Positions 32,268 through 41,160 of a stretch of DNA of 64,000 nt are shown here, piece after piece (position 1 is the first letter of the stretch; the number at the start of each line of letters is the position of its first letter). The notes under the pieces were generated by a model. That model was given only the letters and a program-made list of their open reading frames with translations, had not been told where the DNA came from and ran no database searches. The stretch is from Hydrogenobacter thermophilus TK-6. GTDB taxonomy: Bacteria > Aquificota > Aquificia > Aquificales > Aquificaceae. The stretch is from positions 434,001 to 498,000 of the forward strand of contig NC_013799.1 of assembly GCF_000010785.1 (NCBI RefSeq), in the 5' to 3' direction. Made by a program: the position numbers and the translations under genes.

Positions 32268-32833
32268 CCTGTTTCTTCTGACCTTTCGTACTCAGGACAC
32301 TCAAGAGTGGTAAGGTCAACATCTGGAATTATCTCTTCCACCTTGCTGTAGTATCCACACACAAAACACTCTATGGCTACCGCATAACCCACATGTATAT
32401 GCCCTACATCCCATCCGCACAGAGGACATTCACCTTCTCCTGCTTTGAGCACTTCCAGAAGCCTGTTACCGTTTTTTAAAGCGTTTTGTACTCTCTTGAC
32501 TCTGTTTATAGCTCTCTGAATTTCTTCACTGTTCCACTCCGCACCGCAGTCCAGGCATCTGTACTCGGCATAGGCACCTTCCTGAAGGAGCTTGAGCACC
32601 TTATCCGACCCACATCTGTCATCTATACACACCTCACCTATGAGCTTTCTTCCCAGCTTATCAAGTATAGATTTAAAATCCTCCCTTGTTAGTTTCATAG
32701 GCACATCGTGCGCCTTGTAGCCACAGCACTGGCATTCTGCGGTCACTCTTGGATAAGGTTCATCATACTCGCACACCTGCAAGGCTACCCTCTTACAGTA
32801 AGGACACAGCTCCAAATGCGTAAGACATATCAT
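32264..32833 (-). CDS. multi-zinc-ribbon protein, unknown function
   Basis: A 189-residue protein with at least three pairs of zinc-ribbon Cys knuckles: CPYC and CQCCGYKA near the N-terminus, CLDCGAEW in the middle, and CPLCGWDVG with CFVCGYYS near the C-terminus. Such proteins bind nucleic acids or act as metal-binding scaffolds; the function is not deducible. It starts downstream of the first IS element; before that insertion it was probably in the same transcript as fabD. Confidence 0.7.
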   Translation of the reverse strand: MICLTHLELCPYCKRVALQVCEYDEPYPRVTAECQCCGYKAHDVPMKLTREDFKSILDKLGRKLIGEVCIDDRCGSDKVLKLLQEGAYAEYRCLDCGAEWNSEEIQRAINRVKRVQNALKNGNRLLEVLKAGEGECPLCGWDVGHIHVGYAVAIECFVCGYYSKVEEIIPDVDLTTLECPEYERSEETG

Positions 32834-32857
32834 GGTCCAACCCTTAAGAAATAATAT

Positions 32858-32960
32858 AGTTCCTCCTTCTACAGATTCAAACTTACAGAAGGAGGTTTTG
32901 CAGGGTAGGGGACTATAGGCTCCCTACCAAACCGCCAAAGAATGTTCACCGCCCCAACTA
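32858..32960 (-). ncRNA. predicted omega (reRNA) guide RNA of TnpB, copy 1
   Basis: In TnpB systems the guide RNA is cut from the 3' end of the tnpB transcript and its guide is the sequence just outside the right end. Here that would be the minus-strand bases below 32858. The hairpin at 32862-32895 fits the 3' part of the scaffold. The 5' limit is arbitrary. Predicted from family knowledge. Confidence 0.35.
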
Positions 32961-33960
32961 CATCAGCATCATTTTCATATCCACAGTTGAGACAGTGAAA
33001 CCATTCTCCATCACGGTTTGCCCTGTCCTCATATCCACATTGAGGACAAGTCCTGCTGGTATAACTCGCAGGAACTATGTGCCACTGGACGCCAGCTACC
33101 TCACATAGCTCCTTTATTCTCCTCAAAACATATCCATACATCCAGTAGTTAAATCTCCTGTTAATGTCTCTTCTCCACTTGCCTCTCTTCCCTCTCTTTA
33201 AATTCTTCAGCTTCTCTAATACTGGAGAAAATGAACCATCTATTACCTGCTTCAAAACCCTGTTTACCTCTGTCTTAAGATAGTCAAGAACTCTCTTAAA
33301 CCTTTTGCTTCCTTGCTTCTTTGGTAAAATTTTCTTCTCAATTATCTCCTTTATCTCTCTTCCAAACACCTGACCATCTGATAAAGTTATAAGCTTTCTA
33401 TATCCTATATCTATCCCTTTTGGTCCTCTCTCCTCAAGCACCACCTCCTTCTTAAAAGTCAATTTCAAAAACCACTTGCCATCTCTCTTTAAAAGCTCCA
33501 TACCGGAACTTAACTTCCACTCGTCAAAATACTTCTGTGCATATCTGTAATTCTTGACTGGAAAATGAACCCAGTTTTTGTCTTTTGGATTTCTTAATAA
33601 GAACCAGAAATTAAACGAATTATTTCCTCTCTCAAGCCTGTAAAATCTCTTATCCAGTTTAAGACTTACCTTTTTGACCTCAGGCTTGTTAACTTTCTTC
33701 TTCCTTTGAAAAACACTTTTTAAGATATCTACTGCCTGAAGGAGAGCGCAGCCTAAATATCTCTTTGACAACCATGTCTTATGAGAATAAGTCTTTACAT
33801 GCTCGTAAGATGGAAGGCTCCTCTCATCAAAACCTTTATCCACAAAATACTGCAGAGCGTTTTTGTATTCTTCCCACAATTGGTCTAAGAACTTTTTCTT
33901 TCCAGCATTTGCAAATTCCAGACTGAATAACAAACTTCGCTTTATCTCTTTTGCCTGCAT
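32869..33960 (-). CDS. tnpB: RNA-guided nuclease TnpB (IS605 family), copy 1
   Basis: A 363-residue TnpB. The RuvC residues are Asp184 (GIDIGYRKL), Glu249 (VLEKLKN) and Asp333 in DADVVGAVNIL, where the usual DxNAAxNI is changed to DVVGAVNI but the acid is kept. The zinc finger is Cys305-x2-Cys308 and Cys323-x2-Cys326. All active-site residues are present, so it is probably active. It is identical in sequence to the copy at 51011-52102. TnpB cuts the empty donor site with an omega RNA and so keeps the element in the genome. Confidence 0.92.
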   Translation of the reverse strand: MQAKEIKRSLLFSLEFANAGKKKFLDQLWEEYKNALQYFVDKGFDERSLPSYEHVKTYSHKTWLSKRYLGCALLQAVDILKSVFQRKKKVNKPEVKKVSLKLDKRFYRLERGNNSFNFWFLLRNPKDKNWVHFPVKNYRYAQKYFDEWKLSSGMELLKRDGKWFLKLTFKKEVVLEERGPKGIDIGYRKLITLSDGQVFGREIKEIIEKKILPKKQGSKRFKRVLDYLKTEVNRVLKQVIDGSFSPVLEKLKNLKRGKRGKWRRDINRRFNYWMYGYVLRRIKELCEVAGVQWHIVPASYTSRTCPQCGYEDRANRDGEWFHCLNCGYENDADVVGAVNILWRFGREPIVPYPAKPPSVSLNL

Positions 33961-34020
33961 CTTTCCGATTATTTTAATTTATTCTTCGTTGGTCTATAAA
34001 ATCAGTTATTAGTTCCTACA

Positions 34021-34953
34021 CTACCTCAGAGCTTTTATGACTTTTTCCACATCCTCTACCTTCTCCACGTTCATAACCCTTGCGTGAGGTAGTGTCTGCA
34101 CTACAAGTTTAGAAAGCACGTTTTTTGGACCTATTTCTACGAATGTGTCCACTCCCTGCTCTGCCATGTACTGCAGGCTCTGGTACCATCTGACAGATGA
34201 GAATATCTGCCTGTAGAGGTTTTCCCTTATCTCGTGAGCCATTGTATGTGCCTTAGCTGTATAGTTCTGTACAAGGGGTAAGTCTATGTTCTTTATGGGA
34301 GTCTGGGCAAGCTTTAGCCTGAAGGCATCCGCAGCAGGCTTCATCAGAGAGCAGTGAGAGGGAACTGATACTTTAAGGGATATGACCTTTCCTCCCATCT
34401 CTTTTACTATCTGGCTTGCCTTTTCCACCGCCTGCCTCTCCCCTGATATGACTACCTGCTCGGGAGAGTTGTAGTTGGCCGGCTCTACCACACCCACATC
34501 ACTGGCAAGCCTGCAGGCTTCTTCTACTTTCTCGGGAGAGAGCTTTAAAACCGCCACCATGGCTCCCACGCCTTCGGGTACCGCCTCCTGCATGTACTTA
34601 CCCCTCAGGTAAGCGAGCCTTACCGCTTCAAAAAGCTCCACACCTCCCACCACAGCCAAAGCAGTGTACTCACCAAGCGAATGTCCCGCCACGAAGTCTG
34701 CCTTGGGAAGACCGTTAGCCTTTAGCACGGCGTATATGGCAAGGCTAACTGTTAGCAGAGCAGGCTGGGTGTTTATAGTCTTGTTTAGCTCATCTTCCGG
34801 TCCTTTGAATATAATGTCTGTGAGGTTGTATCTGAGAGCTACCTCAGCGCTGTGGAATACATCCGACGCCTCAGAAAATTCCCTGTAGAAGTCATAACCC
34901 ATTCCCACATATTGGGAACCTTGTCCCGGAAAGATATAAGCTATCTTACCCAT
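34021..34953 (-). CDS. fabD: malonyl-CoA:ACP transacylase
   Basis: A 310-residue enzyme loading malonate onto acyl carrier protein for fatty-acid synthesis. The start FPGQGSQYVGMG, the catalytic Ser in GHSLGEYTAL and the His in VPSHCSLM are present. The stop codon TAG lies exactly at the edge of IS copy 1 and is partly formed by the shared end sequence, so the protein is intact. It follows a 61-residue gene after 3 nt and is probably translated by coupling. Confidence 0.95.
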   Translation of the reverse strand: MGKIAYIFPGQGSQYVGMGYDFYREFSEASDVFHSAEVALRYNLTDIIFKGPEDELNKTINTQPALLTVSLAIYAVLKANGLPKADFVAGHSLGEYTALAVVGGVELFEAVRLAYLRGKYMQEAVPEGVGAMVAVLKLSPEKVEEACRLASDVGVVEPANYNSPEQVVISGERQAVEKASQIVKEMGGKVISLKVSVPSHCSLMKPAADAFRLKLAQTPIKNIDLPLVQNYTAKAHTMAHEIRENLYRQIFSSVRWYQSLQYMAEQGVDTFVEIGPKNVLSKLVVQTLPHARVMNVEKVEDVEKVIKALR

Positions 34954-34956
34954 ATT

Positions 34957-35142
34957 TCACCGTTCCATTTTTCCTAATTCGTATTTATCCGCGTGTGAAT
35001 ACTTGATGAGACTTTTGGGCTTCAGGTAAGAGGTCTCAAGCAGTTTCTGATGAATGGACACCAGGGGGAACGGAACTCTCCCTGGAGTATCCTTACCCAT
35101 ATAGGGCTTGGATTTTGTTCCATTCACCAATGTACCTTCCAT
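34957..35142 (-). CDS. small protein upstream of fabD, unknown function
   Basis: A 61-residue basic protein (MEGTLVNGTKSKPYMGKDTP at the start, ending in ADKYELGKMER). No family recognised. Support for it being real: a TATATT -10 box lies exactly 7 nt before its ATG, the pattern seen at many genes here, and it ends 3 nt before fabD, whose own ribosome-binding site is poor. Confidence 0.55.
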   Translation of the reverse strand: MEGTLVNGTKSKPYMGKDTPGRVPFPLVSIHQKLLETSYLKPKSLIKYSHADKYELGKMER

Positions 35143-35155
35143 GTGGATAAATATA
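35143..35155 (-). promoter_or_regulatory. -10 hexamer 7 nt before an ATG (leaderless start)
   Basis: TATATT on the minus strand (35155-35150), then TATCCAC, then the ATG at 35142. No ribosome-binding site lies between. Likely promoter of the small gene and fabD. Confidence 0.5.
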
Positions 35156-35189
35156 ACACAGAATAGCTAAAAAATAAATTAACTGTTAA

Positions 35190-37523
35190 TCATCCCTTTT
35201 CCTTAGGTTTTGCCACCTTTTTATAAAACTCGTAGAGTTTTTTAGAAACAAGCTTGTGAAACTTCTCCGCCTTCATGTCAAACATAAGCTCTATAACATC
35301 ATCTACGCTCTCCGCAGTGTATATGTGAAATCTTCCTGCTTTTACATGGTCTATGAGCTCATCGTCAAGGATGAGGTTGTCATAGTTCCTTGAAGGTACC
35401 ACAACACCTTGCTGACCTGTAAGTCCCAGCACTTTACACACTTTGTAAAAGCCCTCTACTTTTTCCTTTATCCCTCCCACAGGTTGTATATTACCATGCT
35501 GGTCCACAGAGCCCGTTATGGCTATGTCCTGTCTTACGGGAATGCCCGATATGGCCGAAAGGATAGCTATGAGTTCTGCTACTGATGCGCTATCCCCTTC
35601 TACTTCCTCGTAAGACTGCTCAAAGGTTATGTTGCAAGACAGATGTATGGGAAAGTCTTTACCATACTTATTTCCTATGTATCCCGTTAATATAAGCACT
35701 CCCTTTGAGTGAATTGGACCGCTCAGCTCTACCTCTCTCTCTATGTTTATAACGCCCTTTTCCCCTATGTACACTGATGCGCTTATCCTGCTGGGTTTAC
35801 CAAAGCTTATATCCCCAAGCTCATAGACGCTCAAGCCATTTACCTGACCAGTGTGCCTGCCATCCACCTTTACTATTATCTTCCCCTCTTCTATAGCTTT
35901 CCTTATCTTTTCCTCAATGAGGTTTGACCTGTATATCTTCTCCTCTATGGCTCTCTTTATGTGTTTAGCATCTATGCTTTGAGAATCTCCTGATAGGGTG
36001 TTAGCTTCCCTAATTACATCCACTATGTAGCCCATAAGAAGACTCACCTTCTTTCTGCTACCCGATAGAGTCACTGCGTATCTTAAAAGCTCAGAAAGAG
36101 CTTCCGCAGTAAGGTCTTTTATGCCTTCATCCACTATTATTTTCTTTATTATCTTGGGAAAACTTTCCACAAAATCCTCGTTGAGGTCTATGATGGGGTT
36201 GAATTCAGCCTTTACCTTAAAGAGCCTGTTAAACTCCGGGTCGTAAAGAGAAAGTAGCTGATAGAGCAACGGGTCGCCTATGAGAAACACCTTTATGTCC
36301 GCGGGAACAGGCTCTGGCGATATGCCCACATAGGGCAGAAGGCTGTCTTCCAATACCCCTCCAGCCATGTGTATCTTCTTGTGCATAAGAACCTTTTTAA
36401 AAGCGTTCCAAAGGTATGGGTTCTTGAGCAGGTCTATGGCTCTCAGTACCAGGTATCCTCCCCTCGCTCTGTGAAGACTCCCTGCGCTTATGCTCATATG
36501 ATCAGCTTGCAAAACTCCCATCTCCACAGTGTAGGATACTCTTCCGAAGAGATTCTGGAGCGTTGGCACCTCCTCATGGACAACAGGAAGACCCTTAAGG
36601 TCCGAGTTATCCACTATGACATTTACCCTAAAGGCATTAAAAGCCCTCTCTAAGGAGCGCATAGCCGCAAGGTTTCCTTTAGAGGTGTGCCATAGCATAA
36701 ATAGGTCAGCGCTTTTTACTATCTCCTCCTTAAGCCTGTTTATGAAGTTGCGCACATGCTCATGGCTTTTGTAGCCATTCTCAAACCTTGAGAAGACCTT
36801 CTCTACCACATAGTAAGCCACCCTTCTCCTAAGGTCCAGTATCTGGTCCGCGACATTGTGGTCAAGCTCCCTGAGTTTTCTCATAAACTCCCTGAATCTT
36901 TCTTCAAAGGCGGAAAGATTCCTCTCATACGCTTCCTGCAGTTTTTCATTGCTTAAAAGCTCCTCCTCGCTGACGAGCCTCCTTCCCATGATGGGTAAGA
37001 GTCTAATACCCGCAGGTGTAAACAAAACTCCCAAATTGTGCCTCTGAGCCTCCTCACCCAGCTCCTGGAGTATTCTCTCCCTTTGCTGGTCTGCCATCTT
37101 GTTGATTTTGGCTATCTCATCTTCGTACTCTTTACTCTCAAAGGCTTTTGGGAGCGCTTCTTTGAGGTCCTCTATAGCTCTGTCTATGTTCTGAGAGAGC
37201 TTTTTTCCCATTCCTGCAGGCAGAAGAAGGTAAAGAGGCCTTAGAGGATTTTCAAAGTTGTTGACATAACACACATCTTCCGGAGGTGGCTTGTTCTGTG
37301 AAGCTTCTTTTAGCCTTTTGAGAGTGTACACAGTCCTGCCTACGCTCTCGGGTCCCGATACAAACACATTATATCCATCGGAGGATGAACTCAATGCAAG
37401 GTCAAAAGCCTTCTCAACCCTATCCTGACCTGGGAAAAGCTCTACTGGACTTACATCCCCAGTGCCTCTATTGTAAGAGAAGCTCAAAAAAAGTTCATCA
37501 GCGGAGAGCTTCTTAAGCGCCAT
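35190..37523 (-). CDS. Lon-like AAA+ protease (LonH/YcbZ-type)
   Basis: A 777-residue protein with an unusual N-terminal ATPase-like region (FPGQDRVEKAFDLAL, NVFVSGPESVGRT as a degenerate Walker A), a long helical insertion (100-280), and a C-terminal Lon protease domain. The catalytic dyad is Ser645 (EGDSASVAEL) and Lys688 (GGIKEKVEG). The family is distinct from classical Lon and is related to E. coli YcbZ. The ATPase loop has Gly-Arg-Thr in place of Gly-Lys-Thr, so ATP binding may be weak; protease activity is likely retained. It is preceded by the MTH1187-type gene. Confidence 0.88.
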   Translation of the reverse strand: MALKKLSADELFLSFSYNRGTGDVSPVELFPGQDRVEKAFDLALSSSSDGYNVFVSGPESVGRTVYTLKRLKEASQNKPPPEDVCYVNNFENPLRPLYLLLPAGMGKKLSQNIDRAIEDLKEALPKAFESKEYEDEIAKINKMADQQRERILQELGEEAQRHNLGVLFTPAGIRLLPIMGRRLVSEEELLSNEKLQEAYERNLSAFEERFREFMRKLRELDHNVADQILDLRRRVAYYVVEKVFSRFENGYKSHEHVRNFINRLKEEIVKSADLFMLWHTSKGNLAAMRSLERAFNAFRVNVIVDNSDLKGLPVVHEEVPTLQNLFGRVSYTVEMGVLQADHMSISAGSLHRARGGYLVLRAIDLLKNPYLWNAFKKVLMHKKIHMAGGVLEDSLLPYVGISPEPVPADIKVFLIGDPLLYQLLSLYDPEFNRLFKVKAEFNPIIDLNEDFVESFPKIIKKIIVDEGIKDLTAEALSELLRYAVTLSGSRKKVSLLMGYIVDVIREANTLSGDSQSIDAKHIKRAIEEKIYRSNLIEEKIRKAIEEGKIIVKVDGRHTGQVNGLSVYELGDISFGKPSRISASVYIGEKGVINIEREVELSGPIHSKGVLILTGYIGNKYGKDFPIHLSCNITFEQSYEEVEGDSASVAELIAILSAISGIPVRQDIAITGSVDQHGNIQPVGGIKEKVEGFYKVCKVLGLTGQQGVVVPSRNYDNLILDDELIDHVKAGRFHIYTAESVDDVIELMFDMKAEKFHKLVSKKLYEFYKKVAKPKEKG

Positions 37524-37524
37524 A

Positions 37525-37845
37525 TCACATAGCCTTCTTTATATCTCTTCCCACTTTCTCTTCCACCGCTCTTACTTTACTCACAAGACCCTTTGTCCTT
37601 CCTTTCCTGTAATCTATCTTCATAACTATGCTTATCCTGTTGCAGTCCGTTTTCAGAGCCTCAAACCCCTTTTTTAGCACCTCCATAACCTGGTCCCAGT
37701 CCTCACCTTCTACAATGGTTCCCATAGGAGTTAGCACATAGTCAAGCCCGGATTTATCAACTATATCCACAACGCGTGCCACATACTTGCTTACGCTCTC
37801 CTCTTTCCCCAAAGGTGTCATGCTTACAAATACTATAAAACTCAT
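37525..37845 (-). CDS. MTH1187/YqgV family thiamine-binding-like protein
   Basis: A 106-residue ferredoxin-like-fold protein with the family's FVSMTPLGKEESVSKYVA start and the YVLTPMGTIVEGEDWDQVME core. Family members bind thiamine or similar small molecules; the role is uncertain. A TATAAT lies 7 nt before the ATG on the minus strand and there is no ribosome-binding site, so it may have its own leaderless promoter at the end of mltG. Confidence 0.85.
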   Translation of the reverse strand: MSFIVFVSMTPLGKEESVSKYVARVVDIVDKSGLDYVLTPMGTIVEGEDWDQVMEVLKKGFEALKTDCNRISIVMKIDYRKGRTKGLVSKVRAVEEKVGRDIKKAM

Positions 37846-37858
37846 GCTAAAAATTATA
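37846..37858 (-). promoter_or_regulatory. -10 hexamer 7 nt before an ATG (leaderless start)
   Basis: TATAAT (37858-37853 on the minus strand), then TTTTAGC, then the ATG at 37845. It lies in the 16-nt gap after mltG. Confidence 0.55.
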
Positions 37859-37861
37859 ATC

Positions 37862-38833
37862 TTACTTTTTCAATTCTATGTATGCCTTCACATTGGCAAG
37901 ATGCTCCGAGTAGGTGGAGCTAAACCTGTGTCCACCGTTGCCGTTGGCAACAAAGTAAAGGTAATTTACTTTTGCAGGACGCAGTGCAGATTCAAGGGAA
38001 TCAAGTCCAGGATTGCATATAGGTGATGGCGGAAGACCAAAGTAAGCATAGGTGTTGTAAGGATCATCTATATCAAGGTCCTTTGAGGAGAGCTTTCCAT
38101 TCCAGATGCCTTTTCTCTTCATAGCGTATATGACGGTGGGGTCTATCTGAAGCTTCATTCCCTTTTTTAATCTGTTGTGGATAACGGCAGACACAAGAGG
38201 TCTTTCCTCCTTTAGGGCGGTTTCCTTTTCTATCAAAGATGCTATGGTTACCCACTCTTCAAGGCTCATGCCAGACTTTTCAAGCTCCCTTCTTAAAGGT
38301 TCCGTCTTTTTCAGAAAGTTCCTATACATGACGGATATAACAGTAAGCGGATGCGTGTTTTTGGAAAATAAGTAGGTATCTGGAAACAGAAAGCCTTCCA
38401 TACTAAAGGTGTTTAATCCATAATTTTGAGCAGTTTTTGGAGATAGGGCATACTTTAAAAAATCCTCCGCTTTGCATATTTTGTAACTATCCAGCACGCT
38501 GGCTATGTCATAAACATCTGATCCTTCTGGAATGGTGATTTTGTATGTTTTTCTAAAACCGTAGTGTATCTTTCTGTAGACATCCCAAGGAAAGACAAGT
38601 CCATCAAACTCGTACTCTCCAGCCTCAAGTCTGCCTTTTTTTATAGTGTGAATAAACAAAAAGGACACAGGGCTTCTTATCACCCCCTCTCTGTAAAGAT
38701 ACCAGGCTATGTCTGTGGAAGGCATGCCGTAAGGGATCTCTACCGTCTTTTTTTCTAAGGAGACGGGGAGAAAGGAGTAAAAAATATAAGCCACTATCAA
38801 ACTTAAAGGAGCTAAGAACTTCAGAAGTTTCAT
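37862..38833 (-). CDS. mltG: endolytic murein transglycosylase MltG
   Basis: A 323-residue inner-membrane enzyme (N-terminal anchor FLAPLSLIVAYIFYSFLPV) that cuts new glycan strands and ends their growth. The YceG signature is clear: VTIASLIEKETALKEERPLVSAVIHNRL with the catalytic Glu, QIDPTVIYA, and YNTYAYFGLPPSPICNPG followed by YLYFVANGNGGHRFS. It overlaps ruvX by 4 nt. Confidence 0.95.
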   Translation of the reverse strand: MKLLKFLAPLSLIVAYIFYSFLPVSLEKKTVEIPYGMPSTDIAWYLYREGVIRSPVSFLFIHTIKKGRLEAGEYEFDGLVFPWDVYRKIHYGFRKTYKITIPEGSDVYDIASVLDSYKICKAEDFLKYALSPKTAQNYGLNTFSMEGFLFPDTYLFSKNTHPLTVISVMYRNFLKKTEPLRRELEKSGMSLEEWVTIASLIEKETALKEERPLVSAVIHNRLKKGMKLQIDPTVIYAMKRKGIWNGKLSSKDLDIDDPYNTYAYFGLPPSPICNPGLDSLESALRPAKVNYLYFVANGNGGHRFSSTYSEHLANVKAYIELKK

Positions 38834-39231
38834 AAGCTTTCCAGGTACTCTTTAAGTATTATATACGCAGATAAACTATCCTTTAACTTTTTTCTTTTGG
38901 TGGGTGGGAGGTCTTGCAAAAGCCAGTAAGCTTCTTTTGTAGTGTATCTTTCATCCCACATTAAAAGCTCTATCTCCTCAGGCAAACTCTCTCTTAATTT
39001 TTTTACAAACTCCTCCACCTCTTTTGCTCTCTGTCCTTTTTGCCCTCGTGGTGTAAGTGGTAGCCCTACTATTAGCAGGGAAACTCTGTATTCGCTAATT
39101 AAATTCCTTATCTTCTCAACCACCCCTTCCCTATTTTCAAAGACACCAAGAGGGGAGGCTATGTTCAGCGATGTGTCCCCTAAGGCAAGTCCTATGCGTT
39201 TGCTTCCATAATCAAGAGCCAGTACTTTCAA
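38830..39231 (-). CDS. ruvX: RuvX/YqgF family RNase H-fold nuclease
   Basis: A 133-residue protein with the YqgF core: LALDYGSKRIGLALGD at the start (catalytic Asp), IVGLPLTPRGQKGQRAKEVEEF, and LLMWDERYTTKEA. Described as a pre-16S rRNA processing nuclease or Holliday-junction resolvase-like protein. It overlaps mltG and the DUF2892 gene by 4 nt each. Confidence 0.94.
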   Translation of the reverse strand: MKVLALDYGSKRIGLALGDTSLNIASPLGVFENREGVVEKIRNLISEYRVSLLIVGLPLTPRGQKGQRAKEVEEFVKKLRESLPEEIELLMWDERYTTKEAYWLLQDLPPTKRKKLKDSLSAYIILKEYLESL

Positions 39232-39413
39232 CCTGTCTTAAAGCCAAGTACCTTGTAAAGAGGACAAAAGCCAACTGCAGAAGTTCCTATAAACACTATC
39301 CCTATTATACCCAGTATCCACCATGCTCCTCCTTTGGTGAAGGCAAGGTAGAGAAATATGATGCCCAGCAGAACCCTGACCGCCCTGTCCCAAGTTGCCA
39401 TGTTTTTTTCCAT
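39228..39413 (-). CDS. DUF2892 small membrane protein
   Basis: A 61-residue protein with the DUF2892 pattern: MATWDRAVRVLLGIIFLYLAF, a second membrane segment WWILGIIGIVFIGTSAVGFCPLY and KVLGF at the end. Often found as the membrane part of YgaP rhodanese proteins. Function unknown. AAGGAGG-like AGGAGGT precedes the ATG. Confidence 0.85.
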   Translation of the reverse strand: MEKNMATWDRAVRVLLGIIFLYLAFTKGGAWWILGIIGIVFIGTSAVGFCPLYKVLGFKTG

Positions 39414-39445
39414 GATAAAAACCTCCTAAAAGGTATTATACCACA

Positions 39446-39898
39446 TCACTTTTCTCCCTGTAGTTTTTGTCCGCCCTCCATCCACCCTTCGGGATAGTAC
39501 CAGTTCCTAAGGTATTTATAGCCACACTTTATGAGCTTCTGTCCAAGCCTTGTATTTTCTGCAGGCACGCCTTTTTCAAGCTGGAAAGATGTTTCTCTAT
39601 CTTCATAATACTCAACGAATATCCTTCCAAAGTGCCGTGATATGAGCTGGTAAAGTTCATCTTCAAAGGGGCTTGAGAAAAACTCCGGCTCAATGTTAAA
39701 AAGCTCTATCCACTCTCTCCAGTAGGGTTTCCTACCGTAAAAGACCTTTGCAAAAAGAAGACTTCTTTCGTCCAAGCTAAGTGTGAGATTCTCCTCCTCC
39801 GCAAATCTTCCCTTATCCCTCTTTGATAAGTATAATCTTTTCCCTTTGCACACTATACCTTCTTTTAGAGTTTCTATAAACTCTTCAAAGGCGTTCAT
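39446..39898 (-). CDS. hypothetical protein, DUF1122-like
   Basis: A 150-residue cytoplasmic protein. The C-terminal part (ENTRLGQKLIKCGYKYLRNWYYPEGWMEGGQ) resembles DUF1122, an acetyltransferase-like family of unknown function found in archaea and Aquificales; this is from memory of the pattern. The ATG at 39898 is preferred to a TTG at 39904; it overlaps the end of hisS by 14 nt. Confidence 0.65.
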   Translation of the reverse strand: MNAFEEFIETLKEGIVCKGKRLYLSKRDKGRFAEEENLTLSLDERSLLFAKVFYGRKPYWREWIELFNIEPEFFSSPFEDELYQLISRHFGRIFVEYYEDRETSFQLEKGVPAENTRLGQKLIKCGYKYLRNWYYPEGWMEGGQKLQGEK

Positions 39899-41111
39899 GG
39901 GCAAGCTCTAAAAAGCTAATGCTTTCTTGCATACCTGTGTGCATGTTCTTGATGGTTATAGTGTTCTGTCTTTTTTCGTCCTCTCCTATAAGGACTACAT
40001 AGTCTGCCTTCAGCTTGTTGGCAAGCTCCAGCTGTTTCTTGAGATTAGCCTTTTTATAGGATGTCTCTACCCTCTTTCCCATATCTCTCAGCTTCTTTAT
40101 TACCTCAAAAGCGTAATCCAGCGTATCACCAAAGGGAATTACCATATAAAGTGGCTCTTCCTGAGGAAGGTCCTTTACCAGCATGGAGATCCTTTCAATA
40201 CCCACTGCAAAGCCTATAGCTGGGGTAGGGGGTCCTCCCATTTCCTCTACCAGATAATCGTACCTTCCCCCCGCTATTATAGTTATACCCAGCTCATCAG
40301 AGACAGCTTCAAAAACTGTCTTGGTGTAGTAGTCTAAACCTCTCACCAGATGGTGGTTCTCTCTGTATGGTATAGATAGCATGTCTAAGTAAGACTTTAG
40401 AGTTTCGTAGTGAGTTGCACACTCTTGGCAGAGGTAATCAACCATCTTGGGAGCTTGCTTTACTGCCTCCTTGCAGGTTTCTACTTTGCAGTCTAGGACC
40501 CGCAGAGGATTTTTATCTTTTCTGTCAAGACACACATCACACAAGTGTCCTACAACATCCTCCAGATAATCAGATAGGGCTTTTTTATAGGAAGGTCTGC
40601 ACACTCTGCACCCAATGGAGTTTATCTCTATGGTAGCACTTATGCCCAGCTTTGTCAGTATTGTATGCACCATCTCTATCATCTGTGCATCCACCTGAGG
40701 GTCCAGCGTACCAAAAACTTCAGCACCTATCTGATGGAACTGTCTGTATCTTCCCGCCTGAGGCCTCTCGTACCTGAACATGGGACCTTCATAAAAGAGC
40801 TTCACATAAGGCTTTAGTGCATAAAGTCTGTTTTGTATGTAAGCTCTTACCGCTCCTGCAGTGCCCTCGGGTCTTAGAGCCAGCCACCTTCCTTTCCTAT
40901 CCTGAAACACAAACATCTCCTTCTGGACTATATCGGTGACCTCCCCTATGCTCCTCTGGAACACCTCAAGATACTCAACTACAGGAAGAATTATCTCCTC
41001 AAAATTGTATAGCTTAAGCAGGCTTCTTACAGTGTCCGAAACATATCGGAATTTTTTAAGCTCCTGCCCAAAAATGTCGTGAAATCCTCTTACGCTTTGA
41101 AATTCCGCCAT
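39885..41111 (-). CDS. hisS: histidyl-tRNA synthetase
   Basis: A 408-residue class II aminoacyl-tRNA synthetase. Motif 2 is FYEGPMFRYERPQAGRYRQFHQ, the histidine-binding sites are RPEGTAGAVRA and LVRGLDYYTKTVFEA, and the C-terminal anticodon-binding domain runs from about residue 320. On the minus strand a TATAAT lies 9 nt before the ATG, and there is no Shine-Dalgarno. Confidence 0.96.
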   Translation of the reverse strand: MAEFQSVRGFHDIFGQELKKFRYVSDTVRSLLKLYNFEEIILPVVEYLEVFQRSIGEVTDIVQKEMFVFQDRKGRWLALRPEGTAGAVRAYIQNRLYALKPYVKLFYEGPMFRYERPQAGRYRQFHQIGAEVFGTLDPQVDAQMIEMVHTILTKLGISATIEINSIGCRVCRPSYKKALSDYLEDVVGHLCDVCLDRKDKNPLRVLDCKVETCKEAVKQAPKMVDYLCQECATHYETLKSYLDMLSIPYRENHHLVRGLDYYTKTVFEAVSDELGITIIAGGRYDYLVEEMGGPPTPAIGFAVGIERISMLVKDLPQEEPLYMVIPFGDTLDYAFEVIKKLRDMGKRVETSYKKANLKKQLELANKLKADYVVLIGEDEKRQNTITIKNMHTGMQESISFLELAHERL

Positions 41112-41160
41112 AAGGAATAAATTATAGCCTACCAGCTAGAAACTCTATAATTTTAATACT
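41112..41160. promoter_or_regulatory. divergent near-leaderless promoter pair (hisS / hemB)
   Basis: TATAAT at 41146-41151 lies 9 nt before the hemB ATG; on the minus strand another TATAAT lies 9 nt before the hisS ATG at 41111. The arrangement is nearly symmetric, and no ribosome-binding sites are present. Confidence 0.6.

Larger units (their letters stand above)
32856..34022 (-). mobile_element. IS605-type element carrying only tnpB, copy 1
   Basis: A 1167-bp block repeated at 50998-52164 with no difference that I can see. It contains only tnpB; no tnpA transposase is present, so movement would need one in trans. The end beyond tnpB carries a 9-bp-stem hairpin (CCTCCTTCT / AGAAGGAGG) around the tnpB stop codon. 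The other end lies at the fabD stop codon. There are no target duplications, as expected for the family. The true ends may be a few bases inside this block (about 32858-34018). Confidence 0.9.
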
